Below, in pieces: positions 16,612 to 26,025 of a DNA stretch of 64,000 nt. The DNA lies in contig CAYMEW010000013.1 of NCBI GenBank assembly GCA_964389755.1, positions 25,258 to 89,257 on the forward strand, given 5' to 3'. Each line of letters opens with the position of its first letter. Positions within the stretch are counted from its first letter, which is position 1. The notes beneath the pieces were generated by a model. The model made no database searches. It was not told the origin of the DNA and saw nothing but the letters and a program-made list of their open reading frames with translations. This stretch comes from JBBSUQ01 sp964389755 (GTDB taxonomy: Bacteria; Bacteroidota; Bacteroidia; Flavobacteriales_D; Crocinitomicaceae). Both the position numbers and the translations under genes were made by a program.

Positions 16612-19600
16612 ATGAAGAAAACAGTTACTTCTATCTTTTTGCTATTGGCATTAGGTGCAAGATCGCAAGTACTCCTGGATGAGGACTTTTCGACGGCCAC
16701 CGGCACCACGCCACCAACTGGATGGACAAACAATGACATCGCCGCAGCAGGCGATTCCTGGGTATTTAACAATCCCGGAGGACAAACGCTCAACAGCCCG
16801 ATCACCGATCCGGCAGCTATTTTTGACAGCGACAATACGAGCGATAATTCAGCGGCGGAAGACTGCGCGCTGGAATCCCCCACATTCGACGTATCTGGAT
16901 TCAGTGCGGTTTACCTCGAATTCGATCAGTATTTCTACCAGAGTTTTGCAGATGCAACTATTTCGGTAGAGGTTTATGACGGTACAAGCTGGAACCAGGT
17001 GTATTCATCTACCACGAATACACCCGACCCGGACCATCAGCAGATCAATATTACAACAGCTGCGAACGGTTCTGCAAACGCGCAGGTGCGTTTTCACTGG
17101 ACCGGTACCTGGGATTATTACTGGATCGTGGACAACGTTACCGTAACGGGAGCAAACTGTGCAGCACCAAGTGCGCTGACTTCCTCCAACGTTACCGGTT
17201 CTTCCGTGGATCTTTCCTGGACGCCCGGAGGATCGGAAACCGAATGGACGATCGAGTACGGGCCGGCCGGATTTACGCCGGGATCCGGAACAACGGTCGA
17301 CGTGACGAGCAGTACGTATACAGTAAGTCCGCTCAATTCCAATACTTCGTATGATTTCTATGTACAGGCAAACTGCAGTGCATCAGATTCTTCCATCCAG
17401 GCAGGTCCGTATAATGTAATAACGGCCTGTGTACCAACGCCTGTTTCGGCATTTCCCTGGACAGAAGATATGGAAAATGCGGTTTCTCCCGCCCTACCCT
17501 GCGGTTGGACTGCCGAGGATGTGAATGGCGACGGGATCGAATGGATCACGTATGATTACGCACCGAACTCCGGTACGAACGCCCTTTACATGGAGTACAA
17601 CTCCTCCGAAGCTATGAACGACTGGGTTTACACTCCGGAACTGCAATTGCTTGCAAGCGATTCATACGCCTTTACATTCTCTTACATCGGATCCGGAACT
17701 ACATTCCCGGAAAAAATGGAAGTATACATCGGTTCCACGGCTTCTGCTACCGGCATGACCACGCAGTTGATCGATCTTCCGAACATTACGAATGATTCAT
17801 ATAACACGGAAACGATCTACTTCACCATTCCGACAGACGGATCCTATTACATCGGTTTCCATGGATACAGTGATGCCAATGAATTCTTTATTTCCGTAGA
17901 CGACGTAATGCTTGATTACGCGCCGGCCTGTGTGGACGTTTCGAATATTATGCTGAACAGTGCTTTCGCAACTGAAGCTACTATTTCGTGGACTCCCGGA
18001 TTTAATGAAACAGCCTGGAATATCGAATACGGCCCGACCGGCTTCACTCCCGGAACAGGAATCACCGGTACAGCGAGCGGAACTCCGACCTTTCAGATGT
18101 CACCGCTTACTCCGCTTACCGGGTACGACGTTTACGTACAGTCTGACTGTGGCGGTGGCGACCAGGGAAGCTGGGTAGGACCGTTCAATTTCACGACCAC
18201 CGACTGTACGCCGGTAGCCGTTACAAGCTATCCGTGGTTAGAGAACTTTGATGCGGAGACAATCCCGGAAATTCCGTGCGGATGGGTTGTTGCCAACCTG
18301 AATAATGATCCCTATACCTGGGTTACGGATGACACTGATCCCTCCACTTCCCCCAACTCACTTTACATTCGGTGGAACGGTAGCCAGGCAATGAACGACT
18401 GGATCTATACACCGGAACTCGTACTCGAAAGCGACAGTACCTATGAATTAACCTTCAATTACAACACCGGTGGAGGATATGACGAGGACCTGCAGGTGTA
18501 TATCGGGACCATGCAAAATGACGGTTCCATGAACACGCAACTCGTGGACCTGACCGGAATTACCAATGATACGTACATGACTTCCACAACGACGTTTACG
18601 GTACCATCAAACGGTTCTTACTATATCGGTTTCCATGGATTCAGTATTGCCAACCAGTATTACATGGTGATAGACGATATCGGCGTGGATTATGCACCGA
18701 GCTGTCCGGATGTATCAGCCATTACGCTTGATGACATTACAAATATGACCGCGGACTTCTCGTGGACGGCTGGCGCCACGGAAACAGCCTGGAACATTGA
18801 ATACGGTCCTACCGGGTTTACACCGGGATCAGGAACGGCAGACAATGCCAGTGGAACACCGGATTACCAAGCCAGCGGACTGACACCGGAAACGACCTAC
18901 GACATTTATGTACAGGCTGACTGTGGTTCTGAATCCTCCGAATGGGTCGGACCGTTTACATTTACGACATTGTGTACACCTCAGGTAATCTCCGCGTTCC
19001 CGTGGATGGAAGATTTCGAAGGCGTTACGATGCCGGATCTGCCTTGCGGATGGACCATCGACGATGTGAATGGCGACGACATCACCTGGGTGACGGATGA
19101 CTACCTGCCGAATTCAGGAATCAATGCGCTTTACATGAAGTGGAATGCGAATGAGGACATGAATGACTGGGTTTACACGCCGGAAATTCAAATGCTTGCG
19201 AGTGGAAACTACATTCTGAAATTCAGCTACGTTGGTTCCGGAACTACCTTCCCGGAGAACCTGGAAGTGTTCATTGGTACGGATGCATCCGTTTCAGGAA
19301 TGACTACGCAAATGATCGATTTGCCGAACCTGACGAACGATACGTATAACAACGAGGAAATCATGTTTACAGTACCGGCTGACGGTTCTTATTACATTGG
19401 TTTCCATGGATACAGCGATGCCGATCAGTTCTTTATATCGGTAGACGACGTGGGTATCTGCGAAGTGCAATCCGGGGACATGGAAAGCAACGCCATTGCG
19501 GTTAATGCATTCCCGTATACCAATACCGGAAATACAGGAGACTGTTTTACAGACCAGGGTGGCGAAGCATCTGCAGATGTTTACTACATGCTGACAACCG

Positions 19601-20343
19601 GCGAATGCGCCGATTCCATTGACGTGGACCTTTGTAATTCCACATTCGACTCGTACGTACGCATTCTCGATGCAAGCGGTACCGAGCTCGCCTCAAACGG
19701 AGACGGATGCGGAACAAACGGGCAGATCACCGGTTTTGCAGTTAGCCCGATGACCAGCTATTACGTGGTTGTGGAAGGCGACGGAACAGCCACCGGAGAT
19801 TATGAACTGAACATTGAAGAGTACAGTTCGGTGGCAGACGCTTCTTTCACACTGGCAGAAGATTCACTCTGCACGGACGGAATGAGTGTTACACCGGTGA
19901 TCGACGGCGAAACGGGAGGAACCTTCTCCTCTACTGCCGGACTGAGTGTAGATGCAACTACCGGAGAGATTGACCCGACAAACAGCACACCTGGTTCTTA
20001 TTACCTCGTGTACAGCGTGGGAACGGCACCGTGTGACAATACGGATTCAGTGGAAGTACTTATCGTGGACTGTTCAACCGGATCCGTGAGTGAGAACTTC
20101 TTCAGTAACATTGAACTCTACCCGAACCCGACAAATGGTTTACTGAACTTATCGCTTCCTTCTACAGCGGCGATCAGCTTTACGGTACTCGACTTTACAG
20201 GGAAAGAAGTTTCTTTCGAAAGTCAGCAGACCGGTGCCATGAACTGGCAACTGGACCTGTCCGGACTGGCGGAAGGTGTTTACTTCGTGAAGTTTGATGT
20301 AAACGGCACACAGGCTATGAAGAAGATCGTTCTCAAACGATAA
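16612..20343 (+). CDS. Large T9SS surface protein with repeated fibronectin III / choice-of-anchor modules
   Basis: This 1243-residue protein has a signal peptide (to about residue 17, ARSQ). It has an N-terminal choice-of-anchor J domain, then alternating fibronectin III domains ('AWNIEYGPTGFTPG') and choice-of-anchor J units ('CGWTAEDVNGDGIEW', 'YYIGFHGYSDANEFFISVDD'). The anchor unit occurs in three tandem copies from about 17450 to 19460. A pre-peptidase C-like beta domain (about residues 960-1080) follows, then a T9SS type A sorting domain from 'ELYPNPTNG' to KKIVLKR. The start is the ATG at 16612; a TTG four codons earlier is disfavoured. It is probably an adhesin or gliding-related surface protein. 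Confidence 0.88.
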   Translation: MKKTVTSIFLLLALGARSQVLLDEDFSTATGTTPPTGWTNNDIAAAGDSWVFNNPGGQTLNSPITDPAAIFDSDNTSDNSAAEDCALESPTFDVSGFSAVYLEFDQYFYQSFADATISVEVYDGTSWNQVYSSTTNTPDPDHQQINITTAANGSANAQVRFHWTGTWDYYWIVDNVTVTGANCAAPSALTSSNVTGSSVDLSWTPGGSETEWTIEYGPAGFTPGSGTTVDVTSSTYTVSPLNSNTSYDFYVQANCSASDSSIQAGPYNVITACVPTPVSAFPWTEDMENAVSPALPCGWTAEDVNGDGIEWITYDYAPNSGTNALYMEYNSSEAMNDWVYTPELQLLASDSYAFTFSYIGSGTTFPEKMEVYIGSTASATGMTTQLIDLPNITNDSYNTETIYFTIPTDGSYYIGFHGYSDANEFFISVDDVMLDYAPACVDVSNIMLNSAFATEATISWTPGFNETAWNIEYGPTGFTPGTGITGTASGTPTFQMSPLTPLTGYDVYVQSDCGGGDQGSWVGPFNFTTTDCTPVAVTSYPWLENFDAETIPEIPCGWVVANLNNDPYTWVTDDTDPSTSPNSLYIRWNGSQAMNDWIYTPELVLESDSTYELTFNYNTGGGYDEDLQVYIGTMQNDGSMNTQLVDLTGITNDTYMTSTTTFTVPSNGSYYIGFHGFSIANQYYMVIDDIGVDYAPSCPDVSAITLDDITNMTADFSWTAGATETAWNIEYGPTGFTPGSGTADNASGTPDYQASGLTPETTYDIYVQADCGSESSEWVGPFTFTTLCTPQVISAFPWMEDFEGVTMPDLPCGWTIDDVNGDDITWVTDDYLPNSGINALYMKWNANEDMNDWVYTPEIQMLASGNYILKFSYVGSGTTFPENLEVFIGTDASVSGMTTQMIDLPNLTNDTYNNEEIMFTVPADGSYYIGFHGYSDADQFFISVDDVGICEVQSGDMESNAIAVNAFPYTNTGNTGDCFTDQGGEASADVYYMLTTGECADSIDVDLCNSTFDSYVRILDASGTELASNGDGCGTNGQITGFAVSPMTSYYVVVEGDGTATGDYELNIEEYSSVADASFTLAEDSLCTDGMSVTPVIDGETGGTFSSTAGLSVDATTGEIDPTNSTPGSYYLVYSVGTAPCDNTDSVEVLIVDCSTGSVSENFFSNIELYPNPTNGLLNLSLPSTAAISFTVLDFTGKEVSFESQQTGAMNWQLDLSGLAEGVYFVKFDVNGTQAMKKIVLKR
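17450..19460 (+). repeat. Three tandem anchor-J/Fn3 modules inside the T9SS gene
   Basis: Units begin near 17455, 18233 and 19003, with a spacing of about 775 bases. Units 1 and 3 share long stretches ('NALYM', 'MNDWVYTPE', 'SGTTFPE') and are more alike than either is to unit 2, which points to duplication or gene conversion within the gene. Confidence 0.75.
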
Positions 20344-20366
20344 TCGGCATATCCAAAAATGAAAAA

Positions 20367-20397
20367 GGATCGTTTCTCCGGAAACGATCCTTTTTTT
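20367..20397 (+). terminator. Intrinsic terminator between convergent genes
   Basis: A perfect ten-pair stem (GGATCGTTTC / GAAACGATCC) with a four-base loop is followed by seven T. A-rich sequence on the other side would also give a T run on the minus strand, so it may serve both genes. Confidence 0.85.
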
Positions 20398-20413
20398 ATG
20401 ATTCACAGTTCAC

Positions 20414-20845
20414 TTATAAATTCTTCGCATAAGCGAGCAGTTGTTCGGGGCTTTGCTTACCAGAAAGGTATTTTTTTACATTTCCTTCCGCGTCGATGAA
20501 CAGAAGCGTCGGATAACCTGAAATACGATACCTGCGTGAAACTTCGGGTCCGTCTGCATCACGTTCGGCTTCAATCTCGATATTGATGAATTTCTCGTTA
20601 AACAATTTCGCCACGCGCGGATCGGTAAACGTATGCCGTTTCATTTGTTTGCAGGGGCCACACCAAACTGTATAGACATCTATAAAGATTAGCTTTCCGG
20701 TCTTTTTCGCCTTTCTTTTTGCCTGTTGCAGACTCAAATGTTCAAACACAATTCCCGTTTCCGAATCCTGCTTCGATGATCTTACGGAAGAAGTAAGCCC
20801 GAGGAATAAGGCGGCCATCGCCAGGAAAAACAATCCTTTTTTCAT
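20414..20845 (-). CDS. Exported thioredoxin-fold protein
   Basis: This 143-residue protein has an N-terminal hydrophobic signal (about residues 4-19). The thioredoxin-like domain has the redox pair C62-GP-C65 in WCGPCKQM, and the cis-Pro segment 'SGYPTLLFID' lies about 50 residues later. The DUF255/thioredoxin_7-like start 'KKTGKLIFIDVYTVWCGPC' suggests a periplasmic disulphide reductase related to DsbD-C or SoxW-type proteins. It stands alone and is transcribed toward the T9SS gene. Confidence 0.85.
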   Translation of the reverse strand: MKKGLFFLAMAALFLGLTSSVRSSKQDSETGIVFEHLSLQQAKRKAKKTGKLIFIDVYTVWCGPCKQMKRHTFTDPRVAKLFNEKFINIEIEAERDADGPEVSRRYRISGYPTLLFIDAEGNVKKYLSGKQSPEQLLAYAKNL

Positions 20846-20941
20846 AAAAATCCTGTTTTGTTAAGCTTTAAATTTATCAAAATCCTTCAGAAGGAAGCAC
20901 AAAGTTATTACCTTTAGATCAACAATCATTCCACGTAAACC

Positions 20942-21946
20942 GTGAAAGCATTCTCAATCGAATTCATCAACGCCGCGGCGGAAACGCGACATGCCGTACT
21001 GGACTTCGTGCATTGCTGGCAGGATGAGCGGACCTACGTGGAAACCCGTACAAGCGGCTCCACAGGCATGCCGAAAACGATCCGCATTCCCAAAAAACGG
21101 ATGGAAGCCTCGGCAAAACTCACAGATTCAAGACTGGGCTTACACGAACTGAACAGTGCCCTGCTCTGCCTGAATCCGCAAACCATCGCCGGGAAAATGA
21201 TGCTGGTCCGTGCCATTTTATTCGATCTGAAGCTTTATGTGGCGGAACCTGAGCGAAATCCCTTGCAGCACTTATCCGAACCGGTGGATTTTACGGCACT
21301 CGTTCCCCTCCAGCTGGATGCCGTGCTTACCGAAAACCCGGCGATCCTTCGCAAAATACCGGCCGTAATCGTGGGCGGGGGCGTTATTTCGGGAAGCATT
21401 CGTTCGAAAATGCAGGAATTATCCATCGGAGTTTACGAAACCTTCGGGATGACCGAAACGACCTCCCATGTGGCCTTGCGCAAAACCGGGATCAATTCCG
21501 AAATAAATTTTGAAATGCTTGGCAAAGGATGGGTTTCACAAACAAGCGACGGTTGCCTGGTCATTCATTCTCCCGAACTGGAGATCGAATCGCTGGAAAC
21601 TAACGACCTGGTAAGGATCACTGGCAGTCGTCACTTTGAATTTCTCGGGAGAAAGGATTTCGTGATCAACAGTGGAGGCGTTAAGATCCACCCGGAACTG
21701 CTTGAACGAAAACTGGAACCCGAGATCAGTGAACCCTTTTTCATTACTGGCCTGCCTGACGAACAACTCGGCGAACAGGTGGTTCTGTTCATTGAGAGAG
21801 CTTCGCGTAACAACCGTTTACTCACCTTTGAAAACCTGGACCGCTATGAAAAACCGCGGCAGGTATTCTACCTCAATTCCTTCGTACGCACGGCTAGCGG
21901 AAAGATCAACCGCCCGGAAACTGTTAAACTTCTTGTTTCCCAATGA
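20942..21946 (+). CDS. menE: O-succinylbenzoate-CoA ligase (AMP-forming)
   Basis: This 334-residue acyl-CoA synthetase would activate o-succinylbenzoate in menaquinone synthesis. It has the ATP-binding P-loop 'TRTSGSTGMPK' near residue 37, the 'YETFGMTETTSH' motif, and the C-terminal catalytic lysine in 'ASGKINR'. It is much shorter than E. coli MenE because the N-terminal part of the ANL fold is reduced, as is usual in Bacteroidota MenE. It begins with GTG; no ATG fits. It overlaps the dnaJ-like gene by four bases (ATGA), implying coupled translation. Confidence 0.82.
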   Translation: MKAFSIEFINAAAETRHAVLDFVHCWQDERTYVETRTSGSTGMPKTIRIPKKRMEASAKLTDSRLGLHELNSALLCLNPQTIAGKMMLVRAILFDLKLYVAEPERNPLQHLSEPVDFTALVPLQLDAVLTENPAILRKIPAVIVGGGVISGSIRSKMQELSIGVYETFGMTETTSHVALRKTGINSEINFEMLGKGWVSQTSDGCLVIHSPELEIESLETNDLVRITGSRHFEFLGRKDFVINSGGVKIHPELLERKLEPEISEPFFITGLPDEQLGEQVVLFIERASRNNRLLTFENLDRYEKPRQVFYLNSFVRTASGKINRPETVKLLVSQ

Positions 21947-22788
21947 ATTCACGCTACTACCTGGTTCTGGGGCTGAAGCCAAACGCGTCACAGGCGGAAG
22001 TGCGCCGGCAATACCGCAAACTGGTTGTTCAGTATCACCCCGACAAAAATAACACGCCGGGTGCAGCGGAACGATTTATTGCCATCAACGAAGCATACGA
22101 GATCCTGATCGGCCGGCGGCAGGCGCCCGTTTCTCTGACGGATCTGGCCGGAAACGGAAAATCGCGCAGTACGATCAACCAGGAAGAACGGATGAAGGAA
22201 GCCATGTTGCGTTACCGCAAGCAACAAATGCGTGAACACATTGAAAATGAGCTATTCTTTCGAAAGCTGACCAGTGGATGGCGTATGGTGCTAACGCGCT
22301 GCATCGTAGTCACAGGCATCCTGATCGCAAGTGCCATTCTGATCGAGAGTTTTGCACCTTTCCGAATCACCAAAGACCGCGTTATCGCTTACAATAACGG
22401 TGCTTACCCGGACGGTGCGCGTGCTGCACGCATTGCTGTCACTGAGAAAGGCGATTACGTTTGGTTACAGCGAATTGACATGCGTCTTTTTGCACTTTAC
22501 CCGGATATTGAAAAGTACAGCAGTTATATTTTCCATGAACCCGTGGCGCTTGTTTCCGTCGGGAAAACCGATCGGCGCATTTACGAAACGAGTTACAGCT
22601 ATTTCAACATCCGCTGGTGTGCCATTCTTTTTTTCCTGCTTCCGCTGGGAACTTATTTTTACCGCAAGCGAACGTTGAGTTTTTCAATCCTCTACTACTT
22701 CAATACCTACATTGTAGGCAGCGTACTCTTAACTTTCCTGATCATTGATTACCGGTGGTTGCACCTGCTTACCTTTGGCAGTGTTTAA
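21943..22788 (+). CDS. Membrane-anchored J-domain protein
   Basis: This 281-residue protein opens with a J domain (residues 4-60; the HPD motif lies in 'VVQYHPDKN') that should stimulate an Hsp70 ATPase. No G/F region or zinc fingers follow. Instead three membrane segments are seen: about 110-130, 225-243 and 247-270, with a polar stretch of about 90 residues between the first two. It is coupled to menE by a four-base overlap, with no obvious functional link. It ends convergent with smpB, overlapping its stop by four bases. Confidence 0.8.
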   Translation: MNSRYYLVLGLKPNASQAEVRRQYRKLVVQYHPDKNNTPGAAERFIAINEAYEILIGRRQAPVSLTDLAGNGKSRSTINQEERMKEAMLRYRKQQMREHIENELFFRKLTSGWRMVLTRCIVVTGILIASAILIESFAPFRITKDRVIAYNNGAYPDGARAARIAVTEKGDYVWLQRIDMRLFALYPDIEKYSSYIFHEPVALVSVGKTDRRIYETSYSYFNIRWCAILFFLLPLGTYFYRKRTLSFSILYYFNTYIVGSVLLTFLIIDYRWLHLLTFGSV

Positions 22789-23237
22789 CGCTTAATGGCG
22801 CGTTCCATTTCGCGTTTATCCGCTTTTTCTTTCAGGTCCTGACGTTTGTCGTGCAACTTTTTACCCTGCGCACAGGCAATTTCAACTTTCACCCAGCCTT
22901 TGTCCGAAAGGAACAATTTCAGCGGGATGATCGTATTTCCTTTGGTCTTCATGAATTTTTCCAGCTTATCGATCTCGCGCCTGTTCAGCAATAATTTACG
23001 ATCTGCACGCGGTTTGTGCGTATAAAAAGAGGCGTTGTCATATTCGGAAACGTGCATATTCCGGATCCAGACCTCTCCGTCGTTCACCACGCAATAAGCT
23101 TCGAGGATGCTCGCTTTTCCGTTTCGGATACTCTTGATCTCAGTTCCACCGAGTTGAATTCCCGCCGTAAAGGTATCGAGCAGGTGATACTCGAAGCGCG
23201 CTTTTTTATTCCGTATGTTCAGCTGCTTTTGTGCCAT
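22785..23237 (-). CDS. smpB: SsrA-binding protein SmpB
   Basis: This 150-residue partner of tmRNA binds its tRNA-like domain and delivers it to stalled ribosomes. Recognisable parts are the OB-barrel start 'NIRNKKARFEYHLLDTF', 'GIQLGGTEIKSIRNGKAS', and the C-terminal basic helix 'KKLHDKRQDLKEK' that enters the mRNA channel. The ATG at 23237 lies six bases after a TACCTTTG -7 box. The frame upstream of it is not coding. The ssrA gene is 4.3 kb away in the same window. Confidence 0.95.
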   Translation of the reverse strand: MAQKQLNIRNKKARFEYHLLDTFTAGIQLGGTEIKSIRNGKASILEAYCVVNDGEVWIRNMHVSEYDNASFYTHKPRADRKLLLNRREIDKLEKFMKTKGNTIIPLKLFLSDKGWVKVEIACAQGKKLHDKRQDLKEKADKREMERAIKR

Positions 23238-23243
23238 GTAGGT

Positions 23244-23251
23244 CAAAGGTA
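23244..23251 (-). promoter_or_regulatory. -7 box for smpB
   Basis: TACCTTTG on the minus strand ends six bases before the smpB ATG, leaving almost no 5' leader. Confidence 0.5.
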
Positions 23252-23911
23252 CTAATTCCGCGCTGCAATTTTCGTACGTGCCAGTCCTTTTACGCCGCGG
23301 AAGAAGAAAATGATGCATGCAAGCATCAGTATGTGGCTGAGATCGTCCTTATTGAACCAGCGGTGCGGGTTCAGTTTCAGGAGGAAAATAAAGGCCGATG
23401 GTAACAGCACGAGTACGCCGATCACAAAGAAACGCATGGCCCGGTGTGTCTCGTCGTAGAGGATTATCGCAAAGGCTCCGCAAAAAACCAGGTAGGTCAC
23501 AATGGCATCGATGGAAACGAAGAGGAATTTGAGCGTGAGCATGGTCAAAACCCAAAAGAAGAGACTTTTAAGGAGCAGCGCTTTTATGAGGATATTGCGC
23601 GTCCGCCCCGGTTTCCAGAAGCAGAGCATGGCGCGTCCGGCACCGTAGCCGGCTACCACACCGAGTGACCAACAGGGAATTTTTCCGTAAATCCCGGTGT
23701 ACTGGAAAAAGAGGTGTCCGAGCCCGCCAAAAAAGGTTGATAGCCCGAGACAAAGGTAAAACAGGCGCCACCAGCGTACCATCTCGCGATCTTTTTCATG
23801 ACGGAGTGAAAACCAGGCAATGAAACAAAAGAATGCGATGAGCCAGTTGGTTATAAAAGCCATTGGCTCCTGCAATTTTAGTCCGAATTCTTCAAAGTAA
23901 ATTATTTCCAC
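23252..23911 (-). CDS. Hypothetical polytopic membrane protein
   Basis: This 219-residue protein has six to seven predicted transmembrane helices, with short loops and few conserved polar residues in the membrane. The N-terminal 'EFGLKLQEPMAFITNWLIAF' and 'FFGGLGHLFFQ' patterns remind me of a Bacteroidota-restricted uncharacterised family (DUF6962-like), but I cannot confirm it. It lies directly upstream of smpB on the same strand. The smpB promoter overlaps its last codon, so the two can be transcribed separately. Confidence 0.6.
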   Translation of the reverse strand: MEIIYFEEFGLKLQEPMAFITNWLIAFFCFIAWFSLRHEKDREMVRWWRLFYLCLGLSTFFGGLGHLFFQYTGIYGKIPCWSLGVVAGYGAGRAMLCFWKPGRTRNILIKALLLKSLFFWVLTMLTLKFLFVSIDAIVTYLVFCGAFAIILYDETHRAMRFFVIGVLVLLPSAFIFLLKLNPHRWFNKDDLSHILMLACIIFFFRGVKGLARTKIAARN

Positions 23912-23986
23912 GGTTGCAAAAATAGCTATTTACGTCCAAATGCCTGCAAACAGGCTGAATGAGATCGGTAATAAATTGCTTTTTGA

Positions 23987-23994
23987 TACCTTTG
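23987..23994 (+). promoter_or_regulatory. -7 box for recR
   Basis: TACCTTTG ends four bases before the GTG start at 23999. By the SRP RNA ruler, transcription would begin at the GTG itself. Confidence 0.45.
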
Positions 23995-23998
23995 CACA

Positions 23999-24607
23999 GT
24001 GAATATTCCTTCGGATCATATTGAAAAGGCCGTAGAGCAACTGGCAAGCCTTCCCGGTATCGGAAAAAAAACCGCTTTGCGACTGGTTCTTCACCTTTTA
24101 AAGCGCGACGCATCTGAAATCCAACGTTTTTCGGAAAGTTTTACGAACATGAAACAAAACGTGCGCAGCTGTCAATCCTGCGGAAATATCAGCGATCGCG
24201 AGATTTGCGCGATCTGTTCGAATGAAAAACGCCAGCACGACGTGATCTGTGTGGTAGAGGACATTCGGGATGTCATGGCCATCGAAGCCACATCCAGCTA
24301 CCAGGGCATTTACCACGTACTTGGAGGCATCATTTCTCCCATGGACGGTATCGGACCTTCGGAACTGAATATTCCGGCACTGATCGATAAAGCGCGCTCG
24401 GGAGAGATCCGCGAGGTGATCTTTGCACTCAGCCCGACCATGGAAGGCGATACGACAAATTACTACCTTTATAAGAAGTTGCGCGAATTCGATCTCCTCA
24501 TTACATCACTGTCACGCGGGGTAGCCGTCGGCTCAGAGTTGCATTATGCAGACGAACTGACACTCGGGCGCTCGATCATGCAGCGACAGATCTTCCAGGC
24601 ACAATAA
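23999..24607 (+). CDS. recR: Recombination mediator protein RecR
   Basis: This 202-residue RecFOR component loads RecA onto gapped DNA. It has the N-terminal helix-hairpin-helix 'LASLPGIGKKTA' (residues 16-26), a C4 zinc finger (C58, C61, C70, C73), a Toprim domain from 'DVICVVEDIRD', and the C-terminal 'LSRGVAVGSELHYAD' segment. The GTG start is forced because no ATG precedes the HhH region. It sits just after a -7 box. Confidence 0.95.
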   Translation: MNIPSDHIEKAVEQLASLPGIGKKTALRLVLHLLKRDASEIQRFSESFTNMKQNVRSCQSCGNISDREICAICSNEKRQHDVICVVEDIRDVMAIEATSSYQGIYHVLGGIISPMDGIGPSELNIPALIDKARSGEIREVIFALSPTMEGDTTNYYLYKKLREFDLLITSLSRGVAVGSELHYADELTLGRSIMQRQIFQAQ

Positions 24608-24666
24608 CAGCACGGATTTTATAAAAAATTTGCAGAATTTATACCTTTTGGAATTTCGCTCTCCCC

Positions 24667-24674
24667 TATATTTG
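24667..24674 (+). promoter_or_regulatory. -7 box for mscL
   Basis: TATATTTG with a TTTTG 16 bases upstream (24646-24650) precedes the mscL ATG by 22 bases. Confidence 0.55.
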
Positions 24675-24696
24675 TTCCAAACCAAATGAAAAAGTT

Positions 24697-25110
24697 ATGT
24701 TGAAAGAATTCAAAGCATTTATTGCCAAGGGAAACGTCATCGAACTGGCTGTCGGTTTGATCATGGCAACGTACTTCGGAGCGATCGTAAAATCGCTGGT
24801 AGACGACCTGTTGATGCCGTTGATCGGGCAATTGATCGGAAAAGTGGACTTCACGCGTTTGAAGGTCGTAATCCAGGAAGCAACCTATAAAGCAGACGGT
24901 ACTGTGGATACGGCAGAGGTCGCTTTTCGCTATGGAAACTTTATCAATACGATCATCACGTTCCTGCTCGTGGCCTTCTCCGTATTCATTGTAGTGCGGT
25001 TTTACAACCGTTTCCGTCGCAAGGAAGCTGAAAAGCCAAGTGCACCGCCCGCACCTTCCAAAGAAGAAGTGCTGCTTACCGAAATTCGCGATATACTGAA
25101 AGACAAATAA
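24697..25110 (+). CDS. mscL: Large-conductance mechanosensitive channel
   Basis: This is a 137-residue MscL. The cytoplasmic N-terminal helix 'KEFKAFIAKGNVIELAVGLIM' leads into TM1, TM2 is near residues 84-104, and a C-terminal helical bundle ends 'LTEIRDILKDK'. It opens under membrane tension to release solutes on hypo-osmotic shock. A Pro/Ala-rich linker (PSAPPAPS) separates TM2 from the last helix. It is monocistronic, with its own promoter and terminator. Confidence 0.95.
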   Translation: MLKEFKAFIAKGNVIELAVGLIMATYFGAIVKSLVDDLLMPLIGQLIGKVDFTRLKVVIQEATYKADGTVDTAEVAFRYGNFINTIITFLLVAFSVFIVVRFYNRFRRKEAEKPSAPPAPSKEEVLLTEIRDILKDK

Positions 25111-25118
25111 TTGATTAC

Positions 25119-25152
25119 AAAAAGGAATTCGGAAAACGGGTTCCTTTTCTTT
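25119..25152 (+). terminator. Intrinsic terminator after mscL
   Basis: AAAAAGGAA pairs with TTCCTTTTC across a 13-base loop, followed by a T-rich tail. Confidence 0.65.
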
Positions 25153-25275
25153 TTCCCAAAAAAAAGAGCGTGTTTTTTATAATTGCCTGATTTTTTATTT
25201 ATTTTCGGTTTAAATTTAAGATACAGAACGTAGTACAAAAACTTTAAAGTACGGTATTAATACCGAAAAACCATT

Positions 25276-25920
25276 ATGACCAGCATTTTTGTAGCCAAAC
25301 TCGATTTTGGCGTATCCAATGAAGAACTGAAAGAGATCTTCGGGCAATTTGGAACCGTTACAAAAGCCACAATAGCCACCGACCGGGAAACCGGGAAACC
25401 GCGTGGTTTCGCTTTTGTGGAAATGCCCCATGATGATGAAGCGGCTGAAGCCATTCGGCAACTCGACGGAACAGAGATCAACGGCAGACGTGTCGCCGTA
25501 AAACAAGCCGAAGACCGCTCGTCGAACAATCAACGTCCGCAACGTGATAATCGGCCGCCGCGCGAACCCGGACGAGATCGCCCACAACGCGGACCGGCAT
25601 CCGGAACAGATCGTCCCCCGCGCACCGACCGTCCCGAACGCAGCGGCGAAAAAGAACTGAAAGTTCCCGTGCAATCCGATTTTACACCACCGGCATCGGA
25701 CCTTTTCCCGGCTGACAAAGGAACAAAAGTACGTCGTGAAAAGGAACGCACCGAGAAGAAAAGCGATAAAAAGCGGGCGCATAAAATGGAAGCGTACAAA
25801 AAGAGCGGAAAAAGCAATCGCTTTTTTGAAGACGACGATGATTTTGATGAAGAAGAATTCGACCTGTTCGGCCGTGATCTCGACGATGACGAGGAAGATT
25901 ACGACGAGGAAGAAGATTAA
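25276..25920 (+). CDS. RNA-binding protein with one RRM and charged tail
   Basis: This 214-residue protein has an N-terminal RRM (residues 3-80), with RNP2 'IFVAKL' and RNP1 'KPRGFAFVEM'. An Arg/Pro-rich disordered linker (about 83-120) follows, then a Lys-rich segment (about 150-180), and the C-terminus is an extreme Asp/Glu run. The RRM layout is that of bacterial cold-induced RNA-binding proteins found in cyanobacteria and Bacteroidota. The tail is longer than usual and suggests protein contacts or phase separation, which is inference. Confidence 0.88.
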   Translation: MTSIFVAKLDFGVSNEELKEIFGQFGTVTKATIATDRETGKPRGFAFVEMPHDDEAAEAIRQLDGTEINGRRVAVKQAEDRSSNNQRPQRDNRPPREPGRDRPQRGPASGTDRPPRTDRPERSGEKELKVPVQSDFTPPASDLFPADKGTKVRREKERTEKKSDKKRAHKMEAYKKSGKSNRFFEDDDDFDEEEFDLFGRDLDDDEEDYDEEED

Positions 25921-26025
25921 TTATCCGTTATCTTATATTTATTGAATACCTGCTTCCGTTGATTTAAATACGGAAAATGACGTATTGCGTCTTCGTTAAG
26001 CTGCGATTTACTTTGTAAATAAAAA

